Source: Zoogloea oleivorans
Lineage (GTDB): Bacteria; Pseudomonadota; Gammaproteobacteria; Burkholderiales; Rhodocyclaceae
Reading direction: 5' to 3'
Assembly: GCF_008107625.1 (NCBI RefSeq)
Contig: NZ_SDKK01000014.1
Span: 20,294 to 84,293 of the forward strand
Length of the DNA: 64,000 bases
Positions within the stretch are counted from its first letter, which is position 1, and every line of letters begins with the position of its first letter. The notes under the pieces were generated by a model, which did no database searches, was not told the origin of the DNA, and saw only the letters and a list, made by a program, of their open reading frames with translations. Shown in pieces: positions 26,560 through 35,816 of the stretch. A program made the position numbers and the translations under genes.

Positions 26560-27156
26560 ATGAACGAAGCCCTGATGATTTCGAATGTACTGCTGTGGGT
26601 TGCCGTGCTGGCCGCGCTGGTCGGGCTGTTTGCCCTGGCCCGCCAGATCGGCGTGCTCTACGAGCGTGTTGCCCCGATGGGCGCGTTGATGATGGATACC
26701 GGCCCCAAGGTGGGCGAGGCCTCGCCGGTGTTTGATCTGCCCGACCTGATCGGCAGCAGCCGTGTCTCGATCGGCCGCCCGGGTGAAAAGAGCACGCTGC
26801 TGTTCTTCCTGTCGCCGACCTGCCCGGTGTGCAAGAAGCTGCTGCCCATCCTCCGCTCGGTAAATAACACCGAAAAGGACTGGCTGCGCGTGGTGCTCAC
26901 CTCAGACGGCGAGCAGCCCGAGCACCTGGCCTTCTACGAGAAAGCCGATCTGAAGGAATTCCCCTACGTGCTGTCCAGCGAGCCGGGCATCGCCTACCGG
27001 GTCGCCAAGCTGCCCTATGCCGTGCTGCTCAACGAGCACGGTCGCGTCGTTGCCAAGGGCCTGGTCAATTCCCGCGAACAGCTCGAAAGCCTCTTCACCG
27101 CCAAGGAGCTGGGTGTGGCCTCGGTGCAGGAATTCATCGACCACCAGCACGCCTGA
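26560..27156 (+). CDS. aauD: MauD-like thioredoxin-fold protein
   Basis: A 198-residue protein with an N-terminal membrane anchor (about residues 8-27) and a periplasmic thioredoxin fold with the redox motif CPVC (C88-C91, in FFLSPTCPVCKK). MauD supports correct disulfide pairing of the cysteine-rich TTQ subunit and prevents its degradation. The start is ATG at 26560; a longer open frame overlaps aauE and is not used. Confidence 0.92.
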   Translation: MNEALMISNVLLWVAVLAALVGLFALARQIGVLYERVAPMGALMMDTGPKVGEASPVFDLPDLIGSSRVSIGRPGEKSTLLFFLSPTCPVCKKLLPILRSVNNTEKDWLRVVLTSDGEQPEHLAFYEKADLKEFPYVLSSEPGIAYRVAKLPYAVLLNEHGRVVAKGLVNSREQLESLFTAKELGVASVQEFIDHQHA

Positions 27157-27183
27157 GCGCCCCCGAACCCAAGGAGAGAAACC

Positions 27184-27717
27184 ATGAAATGGCTGGATGA
27201 TTTATTCGAGCGCAAGACCCGCACGGTGGCGCAGCACAGCTCCCGCCGCGGCGCGCTGATCCGTATCGGCAAGCTGATGGTCGGCACCGCCTTCGTGCTG
27301 CCCGTGCTGCCCTTCGACCGTACCGCCCAGGCGGCGGCCGGCGCGGCCCGCAAGGCTGCCAATGCCAAGCCCGGCGAGACCGACTGCGAATACTGGCGCT
27401 ACTGTGCCCAGGACGGTTACCTGTGCTCGTGCTGCGGCGGCAGCGCCAACACCTGCCCGCCGGGCACCGAGGCTTCCAAAGTGGCGTGGATCGGCACCTG
27501 TCGCAATCCGGACGACGGCAAGGATTACCTGATCAGCTACAACGACTGCTGCGGCAAGACTGCCTGCGGACGCTGCCTGTGCAACACCAACGAGCGTGAG
27601 CGACCGGCCTACCGGATGGGCGTGCATAACGACATCAACTGGTGCATGGCCAACGACTCGACGATGTTCCACTGCACGCTGGCCGCCGTGGTTGGCGTCG
27701 CCGACGGGCAGGGCTGA
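27184..27717 (+). CDS. aauA: aromatic amine dehydrogenase light subunit (TTQ)
   Basis: A 177-residue precursor with a twin-arginine signal (SSRRGALIRIG) and a mature domain with 14 cysteines. W102 and W153 are 51 residues apart, as are the two tryptophans that form tryptophan tryptophylquinone in AADH and MADH. Residues corresponding to catalytic Asp128, Thr172 and Asp84 of Alcaligenes faecalis AADH are D121, T165 and D77. GKTACGRC and the MANDSTMFHC ending resemble AADH more than methylamine dehydrogenase. The enzyme oxidises phenylethylamine-type amines to aldehyde and ammonia in the periplasm. Confidence 0.95.
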   Translation: MKWLDDLFERKTRTVAQHSSRRGALIRIGKLMVGTAFVLPVLPFDRTAQAAAGAARKAANAKPGETDCEYWRYCAQDGYLCSCCGGSANTCPPGTEASKVAWIGTCRNPDDGKDYLISYNDCCGKTACGRCLCNTNERERPAYRMGVHNDINWCMANDSTMFHCTLAAVVGVADGQG

Positions 27718-27725
27718 GGCCGATC

Positions 27726-28187
27726 ATGCGCACGCTGCTTGCAAGCCTCCTGTGTGCCCTGGCCCTGCCGGCGCTGGCTGCCGACGGAGCCGCGCTCTTT
27801 GCGGCGAACTGTGCGGTGTGCCATCAGCCGGGCGGGGTCGGCCTGCCCGGCATGGCACCGCCGCTGGCCGGCACCCTCGGTGAACGTCTCCAGGTGGCCG
27901 GCCGGGGCTACCTGCCGCGGGTCGTCACCCACGGCATGACCGGCCTGATCACCGTCCAGGGTCAGCGCTACACCGGCTCCATGCCGCCCTTCGCCGCCCA
28001 GTTGCCCGACGAGGCGCTGGCGGCGGTTCTCAACCATATCCTCGACAGCTTCAACGCCGGCACGCTGCCGGACGGGCACCAGGCTTACAGCACCGCCGAG
28101 CTGGCCGAGGCGCGCGCCGACAAGCTCGCTCCTCACGAGGTACGCAAGCTGCGTGACGGCGCCATGCGCAAGGGGAGCGGGTCATGA
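27726..28187 (+). CDS. monoheme cytochrome c of the aau operon
   Basis: A 153-residue periplasmic cytochrome with signal peptide (1-18), heme site CAVCH (C29, C32, H33) and a Met ligand at M86 in GSMPPF. ATG 27726 lies eight bases after aauA. A small cytochrome follows aauA in Alcaligenes faecalis too. It is the best candidate electron acceptor for reduced TTQ, since no azurin gene is seen here. Its stop overlaps the next start (ATGA). Confidence 0.88.
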   Translation: MRTLLASLLCALALPALAADGAALFAANCAVCHQPGGVGLPGMAPPLAGTLGERLQVAGRGYLPRVVTHGMTGLITVQGQRYTGSMPPFAAQLPDEALAAVLNHILDSFNAGTLPDGHQAYSTAELAEARADKLAPHEVRKLRDGAMRKGSGS

Positions 28188-28621
28188 AGCCGCTCCGGTT
28201 GGCGCTGGTGGCCGGCGCGCTGCTGCTGTCGGGGGCGGCGCTGGCCGATGGCGACCGTTCGGCGCGCCTGCAATACATCCTGCACTGCACCGGCTGCCAC
28301 CAGGCCGACGGCAGCGGGGCGCCGGATTCTGGGGTGCCCAGCGTGCGTGACCAGCTCGGCCATTTTCTCAAGGTGCCGGACGGGCGCGCCTTTCTCGTCA
28401 AGGTGCCGGGGAGTTCCAACTCGGCCCTTTCCAATGCCGATATCGGCCGCCTGCTCAACTGGATGCTGCGCAGCTTCTCGGCCTCCACCTTGCCGGCGGA
28501 CTTTGCCCCGTACACCGAAAGCGAGGTGGCTGCCCTGCGCGCCGCCCCGCTGGACGACGTGGCCGCTGCACGGGCCGGGGTCGTGACACGGCTGGCGGAG
28601 CAGGGCATCACCATTCGCTAG
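28184..28621 (+). CDS. monoheme cytochrome c without an obvious Met ligand
   Basis: A 145-residue periplasmic cytochrome with signal peptide (1-21) and heme site CTGCH (C35, C38, H39). The only methionine in the mature protein is M94 in LLNWML, a helix position not normally used as ligand; H60 is a possible alternative. It overlaps the previous cytochrome gene by four bases. It may be a second electron carrier or take part in cofactor maturation; neither is shown. Confidence 0.83.
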   Translation: MKPLRLALVAGALLLSGAALADGDRSARLQYILHCTGCHQADGSGAPDSGVPSVRDQLGHFLKVPDGRAFLVKVPGSSNSALSNADIGRLLNWMLRSFSASTLPADFAPYTESEVAALRAAPLDDVAAARAGVVTRLAEQGITIR

Positions 28622-28655
28622 CCATCGATTCAAATCTTCGACAGGGAGTCACATC

Positions 28656-30032
28656 ATGAAAACAAACGCACATCACCCGCTCCGGCCGAAAGCCCTGGGC
28701 TGCGCCCTGGCTCTGGCCTTCACGATGTCGGCGCAAGCGGCCGTCAGCGAACAGGACGCCGCCCGGCTCGGCAAGGACCTGACCCCCATCGGCGCCGAGA
28801 AGGCGGCCAGCAAGGACGGCATCGTGCCCGCCTGGGACGGCGGCATGAGCAAGGTGCCGGCCGGCTGGAAACCCGGCCGCCTCGACCCCTTCAAGGATGA
28901 CAAGCCCCTGTATTCCGTCGATGCCGCCAACGTGGACAAGTACCAGGACAAGCTGCCCCCCGGGCAGGTGGCGCTGATCAAGACCTACAAGGGTTACCGC
29001 GTCGACGTCTATCCGACGCGCCGCAGCTGTCCGGTGCCCGATCTGGTCGCCGAACGCACGAAGAAGAACGCCACCTTCGCCAAGATCGGCGAGGACGGCT
29101 GGCGGCTGGAGCAGGCCTACGGTGCCGGCACGCCGTTCCCGATCCCGAAGACCGGCATCGAGGTGATGTGGAACTACAAGACCCGTTACACCGGCCTCGG
29201 CCGCCGGGCGCAGATTTCGGCACTGATGCCCGACAAGGACGGCTCCCTCGTCGAGACCAAGCAGTGGTCCTTCGAGATGTACCCCTTCAACGATCCGAAA
29301 ACTGCCACCCTGAAGGATCTGGAGGGTATCGACTCCAAGCTGCTCTTTGACGTGCAGAGCCCGGCTTCCCGTGCCGGCGAGGGCTACCTGATCCACGCCT
29401 ACCTGGACAAGCCCCAGGACGCCTGGATCTATTTCCCTGGTCAGCGCCGCGTACGCCGCTCGCCCACCTTCGCCTACGACAATCCCATCGCCGGCTTCGA
29501 CAACCTGTACTTCGTCGATCAGATCAACATGTTCACCGGCGCCCCCGACCGCTACGACTTCAAGCTGCTGGGCAAGAAGGAGGTGATCGTCCCCTACAAC
29601 TCCTACAAGCTCATCGACAAGAAGAACAAGTTCAAGGACATGCTCGGCCCCGAGTACGTCAAGCGCGAATTCCAGCGCTACGAAACCCACCGTGTGTGGG
29701 TCGTCGAGGGCACCGTGAAGGGCGACAAGCGCCACAGTTTCGTGAAGCGCGTGTTCTTCATCGACGAGGATTCCTGGGCCCTGCTGCACGTGGATATGTA
29801 TGACGCCAAGGGCAACCTGTGGCGTGTGCAGGAAGGCAGCCTGTGGGCGGCGCCCGACGTGGGGGCGTGCATGTCCTACGAGTACCAGACCTACGACCTC
29901 GTTGCCCGTCGCTACGTAACCGACAACTGGACTGCCGAGGGCGAGGTGCTTGACCTGACCGCCGGCAAGGAAGGCCGCGTCAACGCCGCCACCTTCAGCC
30001 AGGACGAACTGCGTCGCCGCGGCGAACGCTGA
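28656..30032 (+). CDS. DUF1329 family periplasmic protein
   Basis: A 458-residue protein with a signal peptide (to about residue 30) and a full-length DUF1329 domain. This family is thought to have a LolB-like fold and regularly sits beside DUF1302 outer membrane proteins and an RND exporter. The set is often found near periplasmic oxidation of hydrophobic substrates, but no function has been proven. It follows the cytochrome gene by 34 bp with the motif AGGGAG before ATG. Confidence 0.88.
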   Translation: MKTNAHHPLRPKALGCALALAFTMSAQAAVSEQDAARLGKDLTPIGAEKAASKDGIVPAWDGGMSKVPAGWKPGRLDPFKDDKPLYSVDAANVDKYQDKLPPGQVALIKTYKGYRVDVYPTRRSCPVPDLVAERTKKNATFAKIGEDGWRLEQAYGAGTPFPIPKTGIEVMWNYKTRYTGLGRRAQISALMPDKDGSLVETKQWSFEMYPFNDPKTATLKDLEGIDSKLLFDVQSPASRAGEGYLIHAYLDKPQDAWIYFPGQRRVRRSPTFAYDNPIAGFDNLYFVDQINMFTGAPDRYDFKLLGKKEVIVPYNSYKLIDKKNKFKDMLGPEYVKREFQRYETHRVWVVEGTVKGDKRHSFVKRVFFIDEDSWALLHVDMYDAKGNLWRVQEGSLWAAPDVGACMSYEYQTYDLVARRYVTDNWTAEGEVLDLTAGKEGRVNAATFSQDELRRRGER

Positions 30033-30063
30033 TCCAGCCCACGCTTTTCAGGAGATTCCCATC

Positions 30064-31842
30064 ATGAAGAAACAGGCGATCACGCATCGCCGGGCCGGGC
30101 TTCGCCTGGCGCCGGTGACCCTCGCGGTGGCGGCAGTCCTGGCCGGCTGGTCACTGCCTTCCCAGGCAGTGCGCTTCGGTAGCGAAGAGGGGCTGTCGGG
30201 CAGTATTGATTCGGTGATGTCCTTCGGCCTCATGCAGCGCATGTCGTCCGCCGATTGCCGGACCATCGGCAAGGACAGCGGCGGCTGCAACAACGGCACC
30301 AGCAACACCCTGCAGGCCCGCCAGGGTGCCAACGGCTATGCAAACGCCGACTTCAACTACACCAACTTCGACGACGGCAACCTGAACTACAAGAAGGGCG
30401 ACATCGTGTCGGCGGTGCTCAAGGGCACCCACGACCTGTCCCTCAAGGCGCCCGACGGCTGGAGCGCCCTTGGCCGGGTGTACTGGTTCCACGATTTCCG
30501 GGCCGACCAGACCCGCCGCACCGACATCACCGAATCGTCGGCCACCGCCAAGGCGACGCTGCTGGATGCCTGGATCGCCAAGGAATTCCGCTACGGCGAG
30601 CAGCGCGGCAAGCTCAAGGTCGGCAACCAGGTGATCTCCTGGGGGGAGGACATTTTCATCCTCGGCGGGGTGAACCAGATCAATGCCCTCGACCTGCAGA
30701 AGTTCCACGTGCCCGGCACCCAGATCAAGGAGATCTTTGTGCCTGCGCCGATGGCCTCGTGGTCGGGCGGCATTACCGACAAGCTGGGGGTCGAGGCCTA
30801 CTACCAGTTCGCCTGGAACAGCTTCAAGTTCGACCCGGCCGGCACTTTCTTCTCGACGGCCGACATCCTCGGGCAGGGCAACCGGCCGGCCTACCTGCCC
30901 ACCTCGGTGTGCAATGACTTCGGCCTGCCGCTGCCCTGCGGCGACCGCTCCGGCCTGAGTGACCGGCAGATGATCGCCAACGGCACCGCGCTGCCTTACC
31001 TGGGCCAGCGCAAGCCCAAGAGCGGTGGCCAGTACGGGGTGAACTTCCGCTACAACGCCGAGGAGATCGACACCGAGTTTGCCTTCACCTACCAGCGCTA
31101 CCACGACAAGCTGCCCTTCCTGGGCTTCACCGGCACCAACACCGGCGCGGTGACCGGCTACTTCCTGGCCTACGGCGAGGACAAGGACTTGTTCGCCGTG
31201 TCCGGCAACACCAAGGTCGGCGACGTGGCGGTGGGCATGGAGTTGTCGTACCGGCCGCGGGACAGCGTCGGTATCGACCCGACAGTGCCTTTCGGTTCGA
31301 TCTTCGGCGGCGCCTTCAACAAGAACAGCGTGTATGACACGGGGGCGCACCCGGGCTATGTGGAAGAGAAGAAGTGGCAGTACCACGTCACCGGCTTCTA
31401 CACCTTCTCACGCAACGATCCCCTCGGCGGACTGGCGACGGCACTGGGGGCGACTGACGGCTTCATTCTCGCTGAAGCTGCCGTGGCCCACTACCCGGGG
31501 CTGGACGGTTCCGGCAACACGCCGTACTTCCTCCCCAACTATGGCCTGCCCAACAAGACCTCGTGGGGCTATGTCACCGAGATCGGCATCAACTACCCGA
31601 ACGTCGCCGGCAGCGGCATCACCCTCACGCCGCAGATCGACTTCGCCCACGACGTGAAGGGCACCAGCCCCAACGCCATTCCCTTCGTGGAAGGGCGCAA
31701 GGCGGTTACCGCTTCCGTGTTTGCCAACTACCGGGACCGCTGGAAAGGCGCCCTGCAGTACGTGAATTTTTCCGGCGGTGGCGCCAACAACCTGATGCGC
31801 GACCGGGACTTCCTGGCCGCCAGCGTCTCCTACTCGTTCTGA
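30064..31842 (+). CDS. DUF1302 outer membrane protein
   Basis: A 592-residue predicted outer membrane beta-barrel. The signal region runs to about residue 37 and the protein ends in SVSYSF, a C-terminal aromatic signature for barrel assembly. DUF1302 proteins are the usual partner of DUF1329. The barrel could import a hydrophobic amine or export a lipid or product. The start is ATG at 30064 behind AGGAGA. Confidence 0.88.
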   Translation: MKKQAITHRRAGLRLAPVTLAVAAVLAGWSLPSQAVRFGSEEGLSGSIDSVMSFGLMQRMSSADCRTIGKDSGGCNNGTSNTLQARQGANGYANADFNYTNFDDGNLNYKKGDIVSAVLKGTHDLSLKAPDGWSALGRVYWFHDFRADQTRRTDITESSATAKATLLDAWIAKEFRYGEQRGKLKVGNQVISWGEDIFILGGVNQINALDLQKFHVPGTQIKEIFVPAPMASWSGGITDKLGVEAYYQFAWNSFKFDPAGTFFSTADILGQGNRPAYLPTSVCNDFGLPLPCGDRSGLSDRQMIANGTALPYLGQRKPKSGGQYGVNFRYNAEEIDTEFAFTYQRYHDKLPFLGFTGTNTGAVTGYFLAYGEDKDLFAVSGNTKVGDVAVGMELSYRPRDSVGIDPTVPFGSIFGGAFNKNSVYDTGAHPGYVEEKKWQYHVTGFYTFSRNDPLGGLATALGATDGFILAEAAVAHYPGLDGSGNTPYFLPNYGLPNKTSWGYVTEIGINYPNVAGSGITLTPQIDFAHDVKGTSPNAIPFVEGRKAVTASVFANYRDRWKGALQYVNFSGGGANNLMRDRDFLAASVSYSF

Positions 31843-31891
31843 CCGCAGGCCCGGGTGCCTGCGGGCGCCCGGCACACACAGGAATTCCAAC

Positions 31892-34255
31892 ATGATCGAG
31901 AAACTGGTCATCGGCCTGCAGCGCTTCTTCTTCGGGCACCGGCTGCTGACCCTGGGCGTGCTGCTGGCTTTCACCGCCCTGATGGGGGTGTTCGCCGCGC
32001 AGCTCAGGATGTCGGCCGGCTTCGACAAGCAACTGCCGCAGGACCACGAATACGTCCAGACCTTCAACCAGTACCGGGACGTCCTCTTCGGCGCCAATCG
32101 CATCATCGTGGTGGTGGAGGCGAAGAAGGGTGACATCTGGAACGAGAAGGCCCTCACCAAGCTGTACGACGTCACCCAGGCGCTGTTCTTCATGCCCGGG
32201 GTGGACCGCCGCACGGTGACGTCCCTGTGGACGCCCAATACCCGCGCCGTGCAGATCACCGAGGAAGGCATGAAGGCCGAGGACGTGATCGGCGGTGACG
32301 TGACGGTGAAGTCCCTGACCCCCGACAACATCTCGGGCATTCGCGAACGGACGGTGATCGGCGGCTTCATCGGCAGCCTGGTGGCCAACGACGGTTCCGG
32401 GGCGATGGTGGTGGCCGAACTGGCCGACCCCGATCCGGCTACCGGAAAGCGTCTCGATTACTTCGACTTCAGCAAGAAGCTGGAGGCCGAGGTGCGGGAC
32501 AAGTTCGCCGATGCCGACACCAACATCCGCATCATCGGCTTCGCCAAGCAGATGGGCGACATCTCGGAAGGCGCCACCAGCGTCGTCGAGTTCTTTGCCC
32601 TGGCTTTCCTGCTTACCGCCGGCGCGGTGTACTGGTACACCCGCTCGTGGGTGCTCACCTTCCTGCCGCTGGCCAGCTCGCTGGTGTCGGTGGTGTGGCA
32701 GTTCGGCACCATCACGCTGCTGGGTTTCGGGCTGGATCCGCTGGCGGTGCTGGTGCCCTTCCTGGTGTTTGCCATCGGCGTGTCCCACGGCATCCAGCAA
32801 GTCAATTACATCGCCAAGGAAGTCATCAACGGCGCCGACGGCTTTACCGCCGCCACGCGCAGCTTCACCGGCCTGCTGGTGCCCGGCACGCTGGCCCTGA
32901 TCACCGCCTTCGTCGGTTTTGCGACGCTGGTGCTGGTGCCGATCCCGATGATCCGCGAGCTGGCCATCACGGCGTCGGTGGGCGTCGCCTACAAAATTGT
33001 CACCAACCTGATCATGCTGCCGGTGCTGGCCAGCTTCTTCAGTTTCGACGCGGCCTTTGTGGCCCGGGCCGGCAAGGTGGAGGCCATGCGCAACCGCCTG
33101 ATGGCCAACCTGGGCGTGCATATCGCCAACCCGCGCAACGCCCTGATCGGCACGCTGGCCTGCCTGGTTCTGCTGGTGGTGGCGGTGTGGCAAAGCCAGG
33201 GGCGTCACGTCGGCCACGTGCTGCCCGGTGCGCCGGAGCTGCACAACGACTCCCGCTACAACAAGGACGTGGAAGCCGTGGTGAGCCGCTTCGGGCTGGG
33301 CCTCGACATGCTCACGGTGGTCGTCGAGACCCCCAAGGACGGCTGCTACCAGCACGAGGTGATGGCCTACGTGGATCGCCTGACCTGGAACCTGAGCAAT
33401 GTGCCCGGCGTGCTGTCGGCCCAGTCATTGCCCACGCTCACCAAGCTGGCGGCATCCGGCGTCAATGAAGGCAACCCCAAGTGGGCCTCGCTGCCCCAGG
33501 AGGAGCTGACCCTCGGCGAGGCGGTACGTCAGGTGCCCGAAGGCCTGCGCCTCTACAACGCCGAGTGCACTTTGTTGCCGGTCAATCTCTACCTGGCCGA
33601 CCACAAGGCCAGCACCATCAAGGAAGTGGTGGCGGCGGTGAAAAGCTATCGGGAGGCCAACCCCTTCCCGGGCGTGACGGTGCGTCTGGCCAGCGGCAAC
33701 GCCGGCGTGCAGGCCGCCACCAACGAGGTGGTCGAGCATTCCGAGCTGCCGATGATGCTCTACGTGTACGCCACGATCCTGGTGCTGGTGTTCCTGGTGT
33801 ATCGCGACTGGCGCGCCATGATCGCCTGCTGCGTGCCCCTCACCCTGGCCACCTTCCTCGGCTACTGGTTCATGAAGTCGCTGGATATCGGCCTGACCGT
33901 GGCGACCCTGCCGGTGATGGTGCTGGCGGTGGGGATCGGCGTGGATTACGCCTTCTACATCTACAACCGCCTGCAGATGCACCTTTCCCACGGCGAGGAC
34001 ATCGTCACCGCCTTCAAGCAGGCCCTGCGCGAGGTGGGTGTGGCGACGGTGTTCACCGCCGTGACCCTGTCCATCGGCGTGGCCACCTGGTCCTTCTCGG
34101 CCCTCAAGTTCCAGGCCGACATGGGGATGCTGCTGACCTTCATGTTCATGGTGAACATGATCATGGCCATCACCCTGCTGCCGGCCCTGGCCGTGATGAT
34201 CGACGTTCTGGTTCCCCGGCGCGGCCCCGTGCGTGCGCCGCTGATGATGCACTGA
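31892..34255 (+). CDS. RND/MMPL-family inner membrane transporter
   Basis: A 787-residue protein with two repeated halves, each a helix, a periplasmic loop of about 200 residues and a bundle of five or six helices (sterol-sensing-like). Short of AcrB-type RND pumps and closest to MMPL/HpnN-like lipid exporters. No adaptor or TolC gene is nearby; the DUF1329/DUF1302 pair may provide the envelope path. Located between DUF1302 and YCF48 genes. Confidence 0.9.
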   Translation: MIEKLVIGLQRFFFGHRLLTLGVLLAFTALMGVFAAQLRMSAGFDKQLPQDHEYVQTFNQYRDVLFGANRIIVVVEAKKGDIWNEKALTKLYDVTQALFFMPGVDRRTVTSLWTPNTRAVQITEEGMKAEDVIGGDVTVKSLTPDNISGIRERTVIGGFIGSLVANDGSGAMVVAELADPDPATGKRLDYFDFSKKLEAEVRDKFADADTNIRIIGFAKQMGDISEGATSVVEFFALAFLLTAGAVYWYTRSWVLTFLPLASSLVSVVWQFGTITLLGFGLDPLAVLVPFLVFAIGVSHGIQQVNYIAKEVINGADGFTAATRSFTGLLVPGTLALITAFVGFATLVLVPIPMIRELAITASVGVAYKIVTNLIMLPVLASFFSFDAAFVARAGKVEAMRNRLMANLGVHIANPRNALIGTLACLVLLVVAVWQSQGRHVGHVLPGAPELHNDSRYNKDVEAVVSRFGLGLDMLTVVVETPKDGCYQHEVMAYVDRLTWNLSNVPGVLSAQSLPTLTKLAASGVNEGNPKWASLPQEELTLGEAVRQVPEGLRLYNAECTLLPVNLYLADHKASTIKEVVAAVKSYREANPFPGVTVRLASGNAGVQAATNEVVEHSELPMMLYVYATILVLVFLVYRDWRAMIACCVPLTLATFLGYWFMKSLDIGLTVATLPVMVLAVGIGVDYAFYIYNRLQMHLSHGEDIVTAFKQALREVGVATVFTAVTLSIGVATWSFSALKFQADMGMLLTFMFMVNMIMAITLLPALAVMIDVLVPRRGPVRAPLMMH

Positions 34256-34268
34256 TGGAGAAACGATC

Positions 34269-35234
34269 ATGCGAATGAAAGCGACGGCAACGCTGGCCCT
34301 GGTGGCCTCCCTGATCGCCGGCATGACACTGGCGGCGACCGGCAGCAAGGCTCCACCAAGCGGTGAGACTCCTGCCACGCAGGCCCGGCTGGCGACCAAA
34401 GCCGGGTTGGTGGCGGTGGCCCGGGCGGGTGACAGCCTGGTGGCGGTGGGAGATTTCGGCACCGTGGTGCGCTCGACTGACGGCGGGCTGACGTGGAGTC
34501 AGGCGGCCAGCGTGCCGGTGAGCGGGCTGCTCACCGCCGTGAGCTTTGCCGACCCGAAGAACGGCTGGGCGGTGGGCCACGGGGGCGTGATCCTCGTCAC
34601 CCGCGACGGGGGAAACAACTGGGCCATCCAGCATGTGGCAGAGGGCAAGCCGGTATTGCTGGGCGTGCATTTCACCGACGCCAGCCATGGCTACGCGGTG
34701 GGCGCCTACGGCACTGCCCTGAGCACCGTCGACGGGGGCAAAAGCTGGACGCCAATGCCGGTGGGGGAGGGGCGCGATGCCGACCTGCACCTCAACCATA
34801 TCTTCGCCGGGCGTGACGGTGCGCTCTTTGCCGCTGGCGAAAGCGGTGCGGCCTTCCGTTCGCGGGATGGCGGTGCGCACTGGGAGCGCCTGCACACCGG
34901 CGTCAGCGGCTCCCTGTGGGGCGGGCTGGCGCGGCGCGACGGGCGCGTCCTGCTCCTCGGCATGAGCGGCCGGGTGCTCGAAAGCAGCGATGGCGGCAGC
35001 AGCTGGAAGGGGCTGGAGAGCGGCACCAGCCAGGCCCTGACGAGCGGCGTCGAGCGCGCCGATGGCGGTCTGGTGCTGGTGGGCAGTGGCGGTGCGGTGG
35101 TGGCCTCGCGGGGTGGGCAACTGGCGACGGTGATTCGCGCCGACCGGCAAAACCTCGCGGCGGTGGTGGAGGGTGGCAGCGCGCTGGTGCTGCTGGGCCA
35201 GAGCGGCATCCTCCGCGAGCCGGCCGGCAAATGA
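34269..35234 (+). CDS. YCF48/BNR-repeat periplasmic propeller protein
   Basis: A 321-residue protein with a signal peptide (to about residue 23) and repeated blades containing VGxxGTxLxTxDGGxxW, typical of the YCF48 (HCF136-like) family. Photosynthetic members assist photosystem II assembly; here it accompanies an RND exporter, as is often seen in heterotrophs, so an assembly or scaffold role for the transporter is inferred. It begins 13 bp after the exporter. Confidence 0.88.
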   Translation: MRMKATATLALVASLIAGMTLAATGSKAPPSGETPATQARLATKAGLVAVARAGDSLVAVGDFGTVVRSTDGGLTWSQAASVPVSGLLTAVSFADPKNGWAVGHGGVILVTRDGGNNWAIQHVAEGKPVLLGVHFTDASHGYAVGAYGTALSTVDGGKSWTPMPVGEGRDADLHLNHIFAGRDGALFAAGESGAAFRSRDGGAHWERLHTGVSGSLWGGLARRDGRVLLLGMSGRVLESSDGGSSWKGLESGTSQALTSGVERADGGLVLVGSGGAVVASRGGQLATVIRADRQNLAAVVEGGSALVLLGQSGILREPAGK

Positions 35235-35259
35235 ACAGGATCAACACGAGGAACACACC

Positions 35260-35742
35260 ATGCTGGAAAGACTGATCAGCCTTTTGCGCGGCGAACTGCA
35301 GGCCGAGGCGGCCGAGCGCGGCCCCTTCGAGCGGCGCCTGGTGGCCGTGGCGGCGCTGCTGCTGGAGACCATGTACGTGGACCGGGTCGCTTCCGAGGCC
35401 GAGCACGAGGCCGTCAAGCGCCTGTTGATGGCGCATTTTCACCTGCCCACCGAGCGGGTCGAGCAGCTCGTTGCGCTGGCCGAGGTGCGCTACGCCGAAG
35501 CCCTCGACGACTGGGAGTTTGCCGAGGCGGTGCGGGTTGGTTTCGGCCCCGGCGAGCGCCAGGAAATCCTCACCATGCTGTGGGAGGTGGCCTACGCCGA
35601 TGGTGTCATGGCCAAGCTGGAAGGCCGCCTGATGAAACGCCTGGCCCGGCAGCTTGAGCTGGGCGAGGACGCTGTCGAGCTGGCCCGCGCCGCCGCCGGT
35701 GCCCGCTCCGGCCTGCTGCGCGGCACGCCAGGCGAAGGCTAG
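35260..35742 (+). CDS. TerB-like protein
   Basis: A 160-residue, mostly helical protein with an acidic TerB-type metal-binding pattern: YVDRVASEAEH early and YADGVMAKLEG late, each an Asp/Glu-rich loop between helices. TerB domains bind divalent metal and occur near membrane systems, not only with tellurite resistance. The start is ATG at 35260. A 26-bp palindrome begins seven bases after its stop. Confidence 0.85.
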   Translation: MLERLISLLRGELQAEAAERGPFERRLVAVAALLLETMYVDRVASEAEHEAVKRLLMAHFHLPTERVEQLVALAEVRYAEALDDWEFAEAVRVGFGPGERQEILTMLWEVAYADGVMAKLEGRLMKRLARQLELGEDAVELARAAAGARSGLLRGTPGEG

Positions 35743-35748
35743 ATTTTT

Positions 35749-35774
35749 GTGGGTCGGACTTCAGTCCGACCCAC
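35749..35774. repeat. dispersed palindromic repeat, copy 3 (full)
   Basis: A full palindrome with 12-bp arms (GTGGGTCGGACT and its complement) around a TC centre. It lies between the terB-like stop and the aldehyde dehydrogenase start, where it could form an mRNA hairpin that protects the upstream messenger or reduces read-through. Confidence 0.85.
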
Positions 35775-35816
35775 AGGAAATTGCATCACATAAAAACCAA
35801 CGCAGGAGACAAGAAG

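Noticed and set aside
27184-27717. Methylamine dehydrogenase light chain (mauA)
   Set aside because: The sequence near the second Trp and the GKTACGRC segment follow AADH, and the downstream aldehyde dehydrogenase fits an aromatic aldehyde.
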